Assembly (NCBI GenBank): GCA_036380715.1
Contig: DASVEF010000312.1
Coordinates: forward strand, 89,155-153,154
Direction: 5' to 3'
DNA: 64,000 bases
From: UBA5704 sp036380715
GTDB lineage: Bacteria > Acidobacteriota > Thermoanaerobaculia > Multivoradales > UBA5704
A program made the position numbers and the translations under genes. Every line of letters begins with the position of its first letter. The first letter of the stretch is position 1. The notes under the pieces were generated by a model that worked only from the letters and a program-made list of their open reading frames with translations, did not search any database and was not told the DNA's origin. This document shows positions 53,100 to 62,297 of the stretch, one piece after another.

Positions 53100-54971
53100 A
53101 TGACGATTTCGAACCACGAACACCTCGCCGAACGCATCCGCCAGCTCCCGGACCGCCCGGGCATCTACATCTTCAAGGATGAAGAGGGGAAGATCCTCTA
53201 TGTCGGCAAGGCCACGTCGCTGCGCAAGCGCGCCTCGTCCTATCTCACGCGCGACCACGAGCCGCGCCTCCAGGCCATGGTCTCCGAGGCGGCGGACATC
53301 GACTTCGTGGTCACCGATTCGGCCTCCGAAGCGCTGCTCCTCGAGAACAACTGGATCAAGACCAAGAAGCCGCGCTACAACATCCTGCTGCGGGACGACA
53401 AGACCTATCCCTACCTCAAGCTGACGCTCAACGACGACTATCCGCGGATCGCCTTCACCCGCCGCATCCGCAACGACGGCGGCGAGTACTTCGGGCCGTT
53501 CCTGCCCGGCGGGCTGGCGCGCAAGGCGATCAAGCTGACCCAGAAGCTGTTCCAGATCCGGGTCTGCCGCATCGAGATCGACGGCGGCCTCGCCCGCCCC
53601 TGCCTCTACTACGACATGCACCGCTGCCTCGGCCCCTGCGTCGCCGCCCTCACCACCAAAGAGGCTTACGACGAGGCGGTCCAGCAGGCGCGGCTGTTCC
53701 TTTCCGGCCGCAACGAGCAGCTCGTGCGCCGCCTCAAGAAGGACATGTGGGAGGCGGCCGAGGCCATGGACTACGAGCGCGCCGCCCAGGTTCGCGACAT
53801 CCTCACCGAGGTCGAGTCGATCAGCCAGCGGCGCAAGCTCTCCTCGGTCGAGGACGAGGACCTGGACGTCTACGGCGTCCACATCTCCGGCGGGCACGCG
53901 GCCGTGGCGGTGCTGATCATGCGCGGCGGCCAGGTGCTCGACCGGCGCGAGCTGTTCTGGGAAGGGGTGGGGGCGATCACGCCCGAGCTCCTGCTCTCCG
54001 AGGTGCTCCCCCAGATCTACGACCGCACCACCTTCATCCCCAAGGAGATCCACCTTCCGGTGCCGATCGAGGGGGAAGAGGCCCTGTGCGAGTGGCTCTC
54101 CGAGAAGAAGGACGAGAAGGTCTACATCCGGATGCCCTCGCGCGGACCCAAGGCCGAGCGGGTGGCCCTCGCCATGCACAACGCCGAGCTGGCCCACAAG
54201 CGCCGGTTCCGCGCCGGCGGCGAAGAGGCGCCGGGCGCCATCGCCCTGGAGAAGCACCTGGAGATGGTCGAGCCGCCGCGCCGCATCGAGGGGTTCGACA
54301 TCTCCCATTTTCAGGGCGGCGAGACGGTCGCCTCCATGGTGGTCTGGGAAGAGGGCCGGATGCGCAAGGGCGAGTACCGCAGCTTCAACATCCGCGACCT
54401 CACCCAGCCCGACGACTTCGCCTCCATGCGCCAGGCGGTCGAGCGCCGCTACCGCCGCCGTCTGGAAGAGGTCGGAGCCATGCCCGACCTGATCCTGATC
54501 GACGGCGGGCGCGGCCAGCTCAACGCCGCCCTGGACGCCCTCGCCGAGCTGGGAGTGGAGGACACGCCGATCGTCGCCCTGGCCAAGCGCGAGGAGGAGA
54601 TCTACATCCCGGAGCTCCCCGACCCGCTGAAGCTGCCCAGGGAGGACGCCGGCCTCCGCCTCCTGCAGCAGATCCGCGACGAATCCCACCGCTTCGCCGT
54701 CTCGCGCCACCGCGCCCGGCGCTCCGCGCGAACCCTGCACAGCCGCTTGGACGAGCTCTCCGGCGTCGGCCCTCGCCGCCGCAAGATCCTGATCCAGAAA
54801 TTCGGCAGCGTCGCCGGAGTGCGGGAGGCCACCCTGGAAGAGCTCCAGGGGGTTCTCGGGCAGGTCATGGGGCGGAGCGTTTTCAACCAGCTCCACGCGG
54901 CCCCTCACCCCCCTGACCCCCCTCTCCCACCCGCTCCCGCCCTTCCGGGAGAGGGGGGAGTCGACCACTAA
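53100..54971 (+). CDS. uvrC: Excinuclease ABC subunit C
   Basis: A 623-residue UvrC: GIY-YIG nuclease (DRPGIYIFKDEEGKILYVGKA split motif, residues about 14-95), UVR domain (EAMDYERAAQVRDIL), RNase H-like nuclease with GFDISHFQG and LILIDGGRGQL, and the HhH pair (ELSGVGPRRRKILIQKF). It makes both incisions in excision repair. ATG 53100 matches the conserved N-terminus. Residues about 601-623 (PHPPDPPLPPAPALPGEGG) are a family A repeat read in frame, absent from normal UvrC. The 5' 56 bp are duplicated at 52072. Confidence 0.95.
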   Translation: MTISNHEHLAERIRQLPDRPGIYIFKDEEGKILYVGKATSLRKRASSYLTRDHEPRLQAMVSEAADIDFVVTDSASEALLLENNWIKTKKPRYNILLRDDKTYPYLKLTLNDDYPRIAFTRRIRNDGGEYFGPFLPGGLARKAIKLTQKLFQIRVCRIEIDGGLARPCLYYDMHRCLGPCVAALTTKEAYDEAVQQARLFLSGRNEQLVRRLKKDMWEAAEAMDYERAAQVRDILTEVESISQRRKLSSVEDEDLDVYGVHISGGHAAVAVLIMRGGQVLDRRELFWEGVGAITPELLLSEVLPQIYDRTTFIPKEIHLPVPIEGEEALCEWLSEKKDEKVYIRMPSRGPKAERVALAMHNAELAHKRRFRAGGEEAPGAIALEKHLEMVEPPRRIEGFDISHFQGGETVASMVVWEEGRMRKGEYRSFNIRDLTQPDDFASMRQAVERRYRRRLEEVGAMPDLILIDGGRGQLNAALDALAELGVEDTPIVALAKREEEIYIPELPDPLKLPREDAGLRLLQQIRDESHRFAVSRHRARRSARTLHSRLDELSGVGPRRRKILIQKFGSVAGVREATLEELQGVLGQVMGRSVFNQLHAAPHPPDPPLPPAPALPGEGGVDH

Positions 54972-55038
54972 ACTCTGTTTTTCTCCCCCTCTCCCGATTG
55001 GTGGGAGGGGGTGGGAGAGGGGGCCGGGGGGTGAGGGG
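54901..55038. repeat. Family A repeat, two units overlapping the uvrC 3' end
   Basis: CCCCTCACCCCCCTGACCC...GGGAGAGGGGGG and CCCCTCTCCCGATTGGTGGG...GGGGTGAGGGG. The first unit encodes the UvrC tail and stop. Confidence 0.85.
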
Positions 55039-55041
55039 CTC

Positions 55042-55515
55042 CTACGGCGTCACCGTCCCGTTCGCATCCACCTGAAACGCCAACCCCGGCTCGATGCCGC
55101 TGCCCGGAGTGTCCACGACGCGGGTGAGCCGCACGCCGTTGGCGAAGACGTTCTGCGTGGCGGCGCCGGTGGGGTTCTCGTCGCAGACGTTGGGATCGCT
55201 GACGCGGATGCGGTTCTCGGACCCCACGGGCACGTCGGTGAAAGTGATGTTCCAGCGGTCTCCGGCGGCGGTGAGGACGACCACGGGATAGCCGCGCCAG
55301 CTCGGGTGGATGTGCGTGCGGCCGATGCCGTTCACGCAATTCGGGAACCGCGCCGCGACCTGTGGATCGGTGGTCGTGGCCGCCACGTAGACGAACTGGA
55401 CCGTCGTAGTCCGCGGCGCCGTGGGACCCCCGGAGCCGCCATCGCCGTCGCCTCCTCCGCATGCCGCGAGCAGGGGGATCAGCGGCAGGGCCAGAATCCG
55501 CAGCGACCTCTTCAT
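55042..55515 (-). CDS. Lipoprotein of unknown function
   Basis: A 157-residue protein with a lipoprotein signal (RILALPLIPLLAACGGG; Cys near 19) and a Gly/Asp linker. The mature part is beta-rich with two cysteines (ARFPNCVNGIGRTHIHPSWRG, SDPNVCDENPTG, FQVDANGTVTP). ATG 55515 follows AAAGGAGA. No known domain recognised; the HIHPSWRG segment could bind metal. Confidence 0.6.
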   Translation of the reverse strand: MKRSLRILALPLIPLLAACGGGDGDGGSGGPTAPRTTTVQFVYVAATTTDPQVAARFPNCVNGIGRTHIHPSWRGYPVVVLTAAGDRWNITFTDVPVGSENRIRVSDPNVCDENPTGAATQNVFANGVRLTRVVDTPGSGIEPGLAFQVDANGTVTP

Positions 55516-55640
55516 AGCCGTCTCCTTTCTACTGCGATACGGCCTTCGTCCTTATTATCAGGTGCCGGACGGGTTCTCCGGCGCTCACCTTCCCGACCCA
55601 GCGGAACCGGTTTGAAGTCTTCCAGGATCGTCCATTCTCG

Positions 55641-55864
55641 CAGGGCAGCCGCTGCCCTCTGAGGGGCGGCGCCTGCCCTTGAAGGGCAGCCGCTGCCCTC
55701 CAGAGGGCGGGCTTCGCCCCTTAAGGGCAACCGCTGCCCGCCAGAGGGCAGTCTCCGCCCTTTCAGGGCAGCACCTGCCCTCCAGGGGGCAGTCTCCGCC
55801 CTTTGAGGGCAGCGACTGCCCTCTGAGGGGCGGCGTCTGCCCTTCAAGGGCAGCGCCTGCCCTG
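55641..55864. repeat. Palindromic tandem array, about 11 units of 20-21 bp
   Basis: Units of the type AGGGCAGCCGCTGCCCTC, each an imperfect palindrome (GGGCAG...CTGCCC or GGGCGG...), occur with a period of about 20.5 bp, close to two helical turns. There are no spacers, so it is not a CRISPR. It lies about 100 bp upstream of the TIR-NACHT gene in a 449-bp gap (55516-55964). The open frames across it are low-complexity and not believable. Possible binding array or hairpin cluster. Confidence 0.75.
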
Positions 55865-55964
55865 CGAACCGGAATCGCGGCAAGGGGTGAAAGGATGGAG
55901 GGGAGCCGTGATCTGTCCAGATCTGAGAGAATAGGAGCGTTCTCGTACGAACGGAAGGAGACTC

Positions 55965-58900
55965 GTGACAGGTCCCCAAGGAACCTCCACCGCCGCCGGC
56001 TCGTCCCAGTACGTCTTCTTCCTGAGCTACGCGAGAGCGGACGAGCATCCGCATCTTCAGCAGTTCTTCTCGGACCTCCGCGAACTGGTCCGGCTGCTGA
56101 TGGGACCCGTCGCCGGCGAGGCGGTCGGGTTCAAGGACACCAGCGACATCGAGCCGGGGCAGCGCTGGCCCGCGAGGCTGGAGGAGGCACTCTCGACCTG
56201 CCGGGCCTTCGTGCCCGTCCTGACTCCCACCTACTTCACCCGCGAGGCCTGCGGCAAGGAGTGGGCCTTCTTTCGCAACCGCCTGGAGTCGGTCCCAGGC
56301 CAGATCCCGCCGCTCATCTTCCCGGTCCTCTGGGTCCCTCTACGCAAGCTCTATGAAGAGCTGCCTTACGACATCAGTGACATCCAGGTCACCCAGAAGG
56401 AGTTGGGGGACGTCTACGGCCGGGAAGGCCTCTACTACCTCCTCGACGTGGCAAACCTCAAGGAAAAGGAGTACCGGGAGTTCCTCCGCCGGTTCGCCGA
56501 CAAGCTGATCGACGCCGTCGAGAAGCATCCGTTGCCGGCCATCGACTCGCTGCCTCACTTCCGTGAATTCGAGAGCGCGTTCCGCGGACGGAGCCTCCCC
56601 GGCCATCGGGAGGAGGACCTGCTCTCCAGGATCGAGACCGTCTGCCGCCTGCGGGAACCCAAGGCCCAGATCGAGAAGATCCACGGCGCCGGCCGCTCGG
56701 AGACCCACCTGAGAGTCTCCGTCCTCGAAGACGAGATCGTCCGCATGTATCCCGTCGGAGCTATCAACCGGGGCATCACCCGGGAAGCCTTCCACGAGTT
56801 TCTGGAGAGAGTGGACGCCCGCTATCGCGCCAGCGATCCCGGAGTCATCTCCCATCTGGTCTACGGCGGAGATCCCGCCCCTGAGGACCTGCTCAAGGAG
56901 GCCAGGTCCAAGCGCGTCCGTCTGCTGAGCTTCATCGAATACCAGGGCCTGATCGACTTCCGGGGCTACGTCGCGAAGCAGACCGCCAAGCTCGCGGCCG
57001 ATCCGGTCTACCCGCCCAAGCTGTACGTCGACCAGCGGATGGTCCAGTTGGGGAGAGAAGGCGAATTCGACGACGTCTTGGCACGGATCCGAGAATGGCT
57101 GGATTCTCCGAACGGCCGCTTCATCCTGATCCTGGGCGAGTTCGGAACCGGCAAGACCTTTCTTCTCCATGAGCTGGCGCGGCGGATGGGGGAGGAGGCG
57201 ACCGGGCTGGTGCCGATCCTTCTCCAGATGCGGTCACTGGAGAAGGGACGCACTCTCGACGAGTTGCTCGCCCAGCACTTCGTCCGGGAGGAAATGGAGG
57301 ATTTCCAGATCCGTAAATTCCGCTACATGCTGGAGCAGGGCCGGATCGCCCTCCTGTTCGACGGCTTCGACGAGCTCGCGCTTCGGGTGACCTATCCCAG
57401 AGCGACCGAGCATTTCGACACTCTCCTTCAGGCAGCCACCGGAGCGGCCAAGGTCATTGTCACGAGCCGCCGCCAGCACTTCCTCTCGGAACAGCAGGTC
57501 GTCAACGCTCTTGGGGGGAGAGTCGAAACGATGGCCGGGAATCGGATTGTCCTGCTGAGACCCTTCAACCGCAATCAGATCCGCCGTTTCCTGGTGGGGC
57601 TGTGCGGGGATGAAGCGAAAGCCGACGCCCGGCTCGGGCTGATCGAACGGATCAAGGATCTGCTGGGCCTGTCCGAGAACCCGCGCATGCTCGGCTTCAT
57701 CGCCGAGCTTCCCGAAGAACAGCTCCTAGCGGCAGAAGCGGGGGAGGGGGAAATCACCGCCGCGGCCCTGTACCGGCTGATCTTGGAGAAGTGGCTTCAG
57801 GGAGAGTCCGAGCGGGTCAATCTCAAGGGCGCTCCCCCGAATCTGCCGGTAGAGACGCGATGGAAGGCTGTGACAGCTCTAGCGCTCCGCTTATGGCAGC
57901 AGACAGAGCGGTATGTAAGGCTTGATGAGTTGACGGAAGATGCAGCGAGGATTTTGGAATCCATGACGCTGGGAGACATGGATCTGGCTACAGCCGCTTT
58001 TCAGGTAGCCTCAGGCACCCTTCTTGTGCGCGACGAGGAAGGTCGGTTTTCGTTCGTACACCAGTCGATCCTAGAATGGCTCGTAGCGCGAAAGGTCGCC
58101 GAGGAGCTGGAGCAGGACGAGTCTTCCGAGACTCTCATGATGCGGGAGATGTCTCCCCTGATGGCTGAGTTCTTGATCGGGCTTGTGGCGAGAGAGCAAC
58201 TCACTGCCTGGTTTGTGAAAGCTCTGGACTCGGAAACCGGAAAGACGGAAAAAGACAACGCCATCATTTTGAGCCGCAGACTTCTCCGGCGAGGAATTGT
58301 TGTAGATCGGCCGGTTTTATTCCACATTGACCTTGCTCGGCAGGATCTCCAGGGGAAGGATCTTTCTGGACAGAACTTGAACGGTGCCGATCTGTCCGGT
58401 GCAGATCTGACCTCCGCAAACTTGGCAGGGGCCCGGCTTCGCAGCGCACGGCTCGTGAATGCCAACCTCCGCGGTGCCGATCTGTCCGGCGCCGATCTGT
58501 CTGGCGCCGATCTGTCGGGTGCGATTCTTTCGGCGGCACGGCTTATCAAAGCGAAGCTTGTGGGAACCGGTCTCAAAGGGGCTATCTTCCGGCGAACGAA
58601 GCTGATCGAAGTCGAAGGTCAAGAGGTTCTCGCAGGCTGTGATCTTTTCGGCGCCGCTTTGAAGGTCCCTGAGTCTCTCGCAGGCTTCGTCAACTCTTGG
58701 TACGTAGGATTTCCTCGACGGCCGGTGGCATGCTTCCCTGAAGGTGAGCTCCTTGCCAGCGCTGATGGTTTTGTGGTTCGGCTCTGGGAGCTTGGAACGG
58801 ATCGCGAGGTGCGCCGCTTCCGGGGCCATAAGGGTAATGTCTTATGCGTGAGCTTAAGCCCCGATGGGAAACGCCTCGCCAGCGGATCAGAGGATCGAAC

Positions 58901-60686
58901 AACACGCCTGTGGGATCTGGAGAGCGGTCTAGAGGTGCGCCGCTTTAGACGTGAGACTGAGGGCAGTGTCTCCTGCGTAAGCTTCAGTCCAGATGGACGA
59001 AATCTTGCCGGTGGCTCGGACGATGGGATAATCCGGCTGTGGAATCTTAAATCAGGTCATCAAACTGCTCGTCTGGAGGGTCACCGACGGAGGATCTTGA
59101 GCATCAGCTTCAGTCAGGATGGCAAGAGACTTGCGAGCGGCTCAGATGATGGGACGCTAGGAGTTTGGGATCTTAGAACCGGAAAATACCTGCTGTTTGG
59201 GCTGCGGATGAAGGGCAGAGTGCTAGCCGTAGGACTCAATCCGACTGGTGCAATCCTCGCCAGTGTAGCGGACGATGGGACCGCGCAGCTCTTGGACTTG
59301 GCTACGAAGACGCAGAGGGAATACCTGCTCAGCGGCGAAGGGGCTTTCTCGAACGCGACCTTCAATCCGGAAGGGATGCATCTGGCCACCGGAGAAGAGG
59401 GAGGTGGGATACGCCTGTGGGACCTAGAGACCGGGCGGGAGCTGCGACGACTGGAAGGTCACCGGTCGGATATCGCCAACGTGAGCTTCAGCTCGGATGG
59501 AAAGAACCTGGCCAGCGGGTCTGAAGGGGGATCAGTGCGTCTGTGGGATCTTTCGACAGGTCGGGAACTGCACCGACTTTACGGACACCATGGCAGTGTC
59601 TGGAACGCAGTCTTCGACCCCGGTGGCAAGAACATCGCCAGCAGTGCTCACGATCAGAACATTCGACTCTGGGATTTTGAGACAGGTCGCGAGCTGCGCC
59701 GCTTCAAGGGGCACAAAGATAGTGTCTGGAGTGTCAGCTTCAGCCCAGACGGAAAGAGCCTTGCCAGCGGATCTCGCGATGGAACGGTTCGGATCTGGGA
59801 GGTAAACACGAGTCGAGAGGTGACCCGGTTGGAGGATCTTCCCAGTATCTGGAGTGTGAGCTTCAGCCCCGATGGCAGAAGAATTGCCGCTGGTGGAGAA
59901 GACGGCACAATCTGGAGTTTCGACTTGCGGAAGAATGGCGCGCGCCGACTTCTTGGGAGTCACACATCCCGGGTATACAAAGTGGGCTTTGACCCGGGCG
60001 GAGAAATGCTCGCCAGTAGCTCGATGGATGGGACGGTCCGGCTTTGGGATCTGAGCCAAGGCGTGGAGCGATATCAGTGGACGTTCCCCAACGAAGTGCT
60101 GAGCTTGAGCTACAGCCCAGAAGGTCAAAAGGTGGCGATCGGCACAAGCGACGGAGACATCCACTTTTTGAAGGCGGATGCGAGGTTGAGGCACCTTCGC
60201 ATCAAGAGTCATGATGCTGTCCTGAGCCTCAGCTTCAGCCCAGACGGCCGAAACCTCGCGAGCGGCTCCAACGATGGCGCAGTTCGTCTCTGGGATGTAG
60301 AGACCCGGCGCGACCTTCTCCGCCTCGAAGGTCATGAGGCGGGTGTTGAATCAGTGGCCTTCAGCCCGAACGGCCAGTATCTCGCCAGCGGTTCCTATGA
60401 CAATACGATCCGTCTGTGGGAAGTCTCTACCGGTAGGTGTCTTGCGATCCTGGGCCACCTTTATGAAGGCTGGGTGGCCTTCGCTCCGGATGGCCGGTAC
60501 AAGATCGGCGGCGTGCCCGCCGGCGGGTTCTGGCATGTGATCGGCCTCTGCCGTTTCGAGCCCGGCGAGCTGGACCCCTATGTGCCGGGGCTGCGGCTGC
60601 CGGATGACGCGTCGTTCCTCGACCTTCCGCCTTGGGACCGGACAGGTACCACCAACCCAGCCCCCGGAGGGGGCGGCAGCACGTAG
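55965..60686 (+). CDS. TIR-NACHT-pentapeptide-WD40 STAND protein (candidate defence/NLR-like)
   Basis: A 1573-residue protein. TIR-like domain (residues about 14-165; FFLSYARADEH, and CGKEW with the Glu expected in TIR NADases), a linker, then a NACHT-type ATPase with GEFGTGKTFLL (Walker A near 390) and LLFDGFDELA (Walker B near 463). Pentapeptide repeats (ADLSG, ANLRG; about 802-885) lead to about 14 WD40 blades (915-1505; LASGS.DGTVRLWD pattern), likely two propellers. TIR effector, NTPase switch and WD40 sensor resemble bacterial STAND immune proteins. GTG follows GGAAGGAG. The 3' half is lower in GC. C-terminal NPAPGGGGST is repeat-encoded. Confidence 0.85.
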   Translation: MTGPQGTSTAAGSSQYVFFLSYARADEHPHLQQFFSDLRELVRLLMGPVAGEAVGFKDTSDIEPGQRWPARLEEALSTCRAFVPVLTPTYFTREACGKEWAFFRNRLESVPGQIPPLIFPVLWVPLRKLYEELPYDISDIQVTQKELGDVYGREGLYYLLDVANLKEKEYREFLRRFADKLIDAVEKHPLPAIDSLPHFREFESAFRGRSLPGHREEDLLSRIETVCRLREPKAQIEKIHGAGRSETHLRVSVLEDEIVRMYPVGAINRGITREAFHEFLERVDARYRASDPGVISHLVYGGDPAPEDLLKEARSKRVRLLSFIEYQGLIDFRGYVAKQTAKLAADPVYPPKLYVDQRMVQLGREGEFDDVLARIREWLDSPNGRFILILGEFGTGKTFLLHELARRMGEEATGLVPILLQMRSLEKGRTLDELLAQHFVREEMEDFQIRKFRYMLEQGRIALLFDGFDELALRVTYPRATEHFDTLLQAATGAAKVIVTSRRQHFLSEQQVVNALGGRVETMAGNRIVLLRPFNRNQIRRFLVGLCGDEAKADARLGLIERIKDLLGLSENPRMLGFIAELPEEQLLAAEAGEGEITAAALYRLILEKWLQGESERVNLKGAPPNLPVETRWKAVTALALRLWQQTERYVRLDELTEDAARILESMTLGDMDLATAAFQVASGTLLVRDEEGRFSFVHQSILEWLVARKVAEELEQDESSETLMMREMSPLMAEFLIGLVAREQLTAWFVKALDSETGKTEKDNAIILSRRLLRRGIVVDRPVLFHIDLARQDLQGKDLSGQNLNGADLSGADLTSANLAGARLRSARLVNANLRGADLSGADLSGADLSGAILSAARLIKAKLVGTGLKGAIFRRTKLIEVEGQEVLAGCDLFGAALKVPESLAGFVNSWYVGFPRRPVACFPEGELLASADGFVVRLWELGTDREVRRFRGHKGNVLCVSLSPDGKRLASGSEDRTTRLWDLESGLEVRRFRRETEGSVSCVSFSPDGRNLAGGSDDGIIRLWNLKSGHQTARLEGHRRRILSISFSQDGKRLASGSDDGTLGVWDLRTGKYLLFGLRMKGRVLAVGLNPTGAILASVADDGTAQLLDLATKTQREYLLSGEGAFSNATFNPEGMHLATGEEGGGIRLWDLETGRELRRLEGHRSDIANVSFSSDGKNLASGSEGGSVRLWDLSTGRELHRLYGHHGSVWNAVFDPGGKNIASSAHDQNIRLWDFETGRELRRFKGHKDSVWSVSFSPDGKSLASGSRDGTVRIWEVNTSREVTRLEDLPSIWSVSFSPDGRRIAAGGEDGTIWSFDLRKNGARRLLGSHTSRVYKVGFDPGGEMLASSSMDGTVRLWDLSQGVERYQWTFPNEVLSLSYSPEGQKVAIGTSDGDIHFLKADARLRHLRIKSHDAVLSLSFSPDGRNLASGSNDGAVRLWDVETRRDLLRLEGHEAGVESVAFSPNGQYLASGSYDNTIRLWEVSTGRCLAILGHLYEGWVAFAPDGRYKIGGVPAGGFWHVIGLCRFEPGELDPYVPGLRLPDDASFLDLPPWDRTGTTNPAPGGGGST

Positions 60687-60865
60687 CCCGGGCCGTGAGG
60701 CCCGGGTATCGAGGCCCCTAAACTTTTCCGGAGCCCCGGAGGGGCGGCACCTTCCCCTTCGTTGGTGAGAGGATGGGTGTCGCCCCGCCGGGGCTCCGGG
60801 GGAAAAAATGGAGCCTTCCCGGGGCTGACGCCCCGGGTTACGTGCTGCCGCCCGCTCCGCGGGCT
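60658..60865. repeat. Composite palindromic repeat (family C), copy 2
   Basis: Left arm (60658-60707) GGGCGGCAGCACGTAGCCCGGG, right arm (60818-60865) its inverse. The left arm carries the TAG and last residues of the STAND gene, exactly as copy 1 does for the 11632 gene. Confidence 0.75.
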
Positions 60866-60905
60866 TTCCGCTGTCGGGGCGCTGCCCAACCTCCTGTGCA
60901 AGTGC

Positions 60906-60911
60906 TACCAT
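60906..60911 (+). promoter_or_regulatory. -10-like box of J-like gene, possibly leaderless
   Basis: TACCAT ends 6 nt before ATG 60918. Confidence 0.35.
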
Positions 60912-60917
60912 CCATCC

Positions 60918-61643
60918 ATGCCATCCTCCAGCCGTCTGTCGGAGGAAGAGCTTCGCCTCTTTTCCGAGCGCATCGCCTCCAGCCTCAAGGAGCGCCCGTT
61001 GCCGGTGTCCGAGCAGGCGCACCGCGAGCGGGTGGCGGCGCTGGTGCGGGAGGTGGGGGATTCGACGTTCTATCAGCTTCTCGGGCTCGATCCGACGGCT
61101 TCCAACCAGGCGATCCACGACGCCTACGACCGGCTTGGGCGGATGGTCCACCGCGAGAACGCCAGGCGGCTCGGGCTGGTCGGCCGGGAGGGGGTGCTGG
61201 ACCTGCTTTTCGAGAAGGTCACCGAGGCGTATCTCACGCTGAGCCATTCCGAGTGGCGCAAGCGGTACGACCGCGAGCAGGGGGCGAACCTCTGGAAGGG
61301 GCTCCACAGCAGTCCGCCGGTCTCGCAGGATGAGGAGGCGCAGCGGCTGTACGAGAGGGCCTGCGCCCTCGTCAAGGTGGATCAGCACTACACGGCCATC
61401 GAGCTGCTGCGCCAAGCGGTGCGCATCAAGCCGCGGCCCGAGTACCTGGCGATGCTCGGGCTCGCGCAGGCGAAGAATCCGCACTGGCTGCGCAAGGCGG
61501 AGAAGAACCTGACCCTGGCTCTGGAGACGGGGTCGAAGGACCCCACGCTGCCGGCGGCGCTGGAGGAGGTGCGGGCGCGGCTCGCGCGCATGGAGTCGGG
61601 GGAGCAGGCGGACCCGGACGACGAGGAAGCTTCTGTCCTCTGA
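60918..61643 (+). CDS. J-domain-like protein without HPD, with TPR-like C-terminus
   Basis: A 241-residue protein. Residues about 48-115 fit a J-domain (FYQLLGLDPTASNQAIHDAYDRL, EAYLTLSHSEWRKRYD), but the HPD tripeptide needed to stimulate DnaK reads HRE. Residues about 135-215 are TPR-like (AQRLYERACALVKVDQHYTAIELLRQAV). Soluble, acidic C-terminus. Likely a scaffold, not a co-chaperone. RNase P RNA follows 18 nt after its stop. Confidence 0.65.
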   Translation: MPSSSRLSEEELRLFSERIASSLKERPLPVSEQAHRERVAALVREVGDSTFYQLLGLDPTASNQAIHDAYDRLGRMVHRENARRLGLVGREGVLDLLFEKVTEAYLTLSHSEWRKRYDREQGANLWKGLHSSPPVSQDEEAQRLYERACALVKVDQHYTAIELLRQAVRIKPRPEYLAMLGLAQAKNPHWLRKAEKNLTLALETGSKDPTLPAALEEVRARLARMESGEQADPDDEEASVL

Positions 61644-61661
61644 AGCTGTTACAGTAAAGAC

Positions 61662-62060
61662 GCTGGAGAGCTCCAGGTGGTCGCTTCGGACGGCTTTCGG
61701 GCCGGGCCGGAGAGGAAAGTCCGAGCTCCTACGGGCAGCATGCTCGCTAACGGCGAGGCGCGGCGACGCGACGGAAAGTGCAACAGAAAAGATACCGCCG
61801 GGTAACCGGTAAGGGTGAAATGGTGCGGTAAGAGCGCACCGCTTCGACGGCGACGTCGGAGGCATGGAAAACCCCATGCGGAGCAAGACCAAATAGGGGG
61901 ACGGTACACGGATCGCCCGTTCCGTCTCCGGGCCTTCGGGTCCGGGGCCGTTCCCGGGTAGGTTGCTTGAGGCCGGCGGCAACGCCGGTCCCAGAGGAAT
62001 GACCGCTAACCGGCGCTTCGGCGCCGGCGATACAGAACTCGGCTTACGGAGCTCTCCGGC
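61662..62060 (+). ncRNA. rnpB: RNase P RNA, bacterial type A
   Basis: About 399 nt. P1 is formed by GCTGGAGAGCTCC (5') and GGAGCTCTCCGGC (3'). Conserved core pieces are in order: GAGGAAAGTCCGAGCTCC (61710s), ACAGAAAAGATACCGCC, AGGGTGAAATGGTGCGGTAAG, GAGCGCACCG, CAAATAGGGGGA, AGAGGAATGACCGC and ACAGAACTCGGCTTA. It processes tRNA 5' ends with RnpA. Ends are set by P1 pairing. Confidence 0.93.
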
Positions 62061-62084
62061 GTCTTGATCCTCATTCCCTTCTTT

Positions 62085-62297
62085 CCCTCCTCTGTCATTC
62101 TGAGCGTAGCGAAGAATCCGGGCGGTGGGCCCTCACCCCCGTCCCCTCTCCCGTCACCGGGAGAGGGGCGCCCCCACCCTCCCTGTCTCATGGATTTTCC
62201 TGCGTTTTCCCCCTCTCCCGGTGACGGGAGAGGGGGCCAGGGGGTGAGGGCTCGAGGGGCGGTGGGAGTGCGGATGGGGGAGGGGGTTAGGGGGTGA
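62085..62297. repeat. Dispersed repeat plus family A units before the S66 gene
   Basis: GTCATTCTGAGCGTAGCGAAG (62091 region, in two overlapping parts) is a widespread bacterial intergenic repeat type. Then three family A units follow. The last GGGGTGAGGG contains the GTG start of the next gene. Confidence 0.7.

Noticed and set aside
52021..53100. Integrative element with att sites
   Set aside because: No integrase, excisionase or transposase gene; only the flanking uvrC duplication is present.
55641..55864. CRISPR array
   Set aside because: Repeats are contiguous without unique spacers, units are palindromes of about 20 bp, and no cas genes are present.
62064..62297. 78-codon plus-strand frame
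   Set aside because: Made entirely of dispersed repeat sequence.
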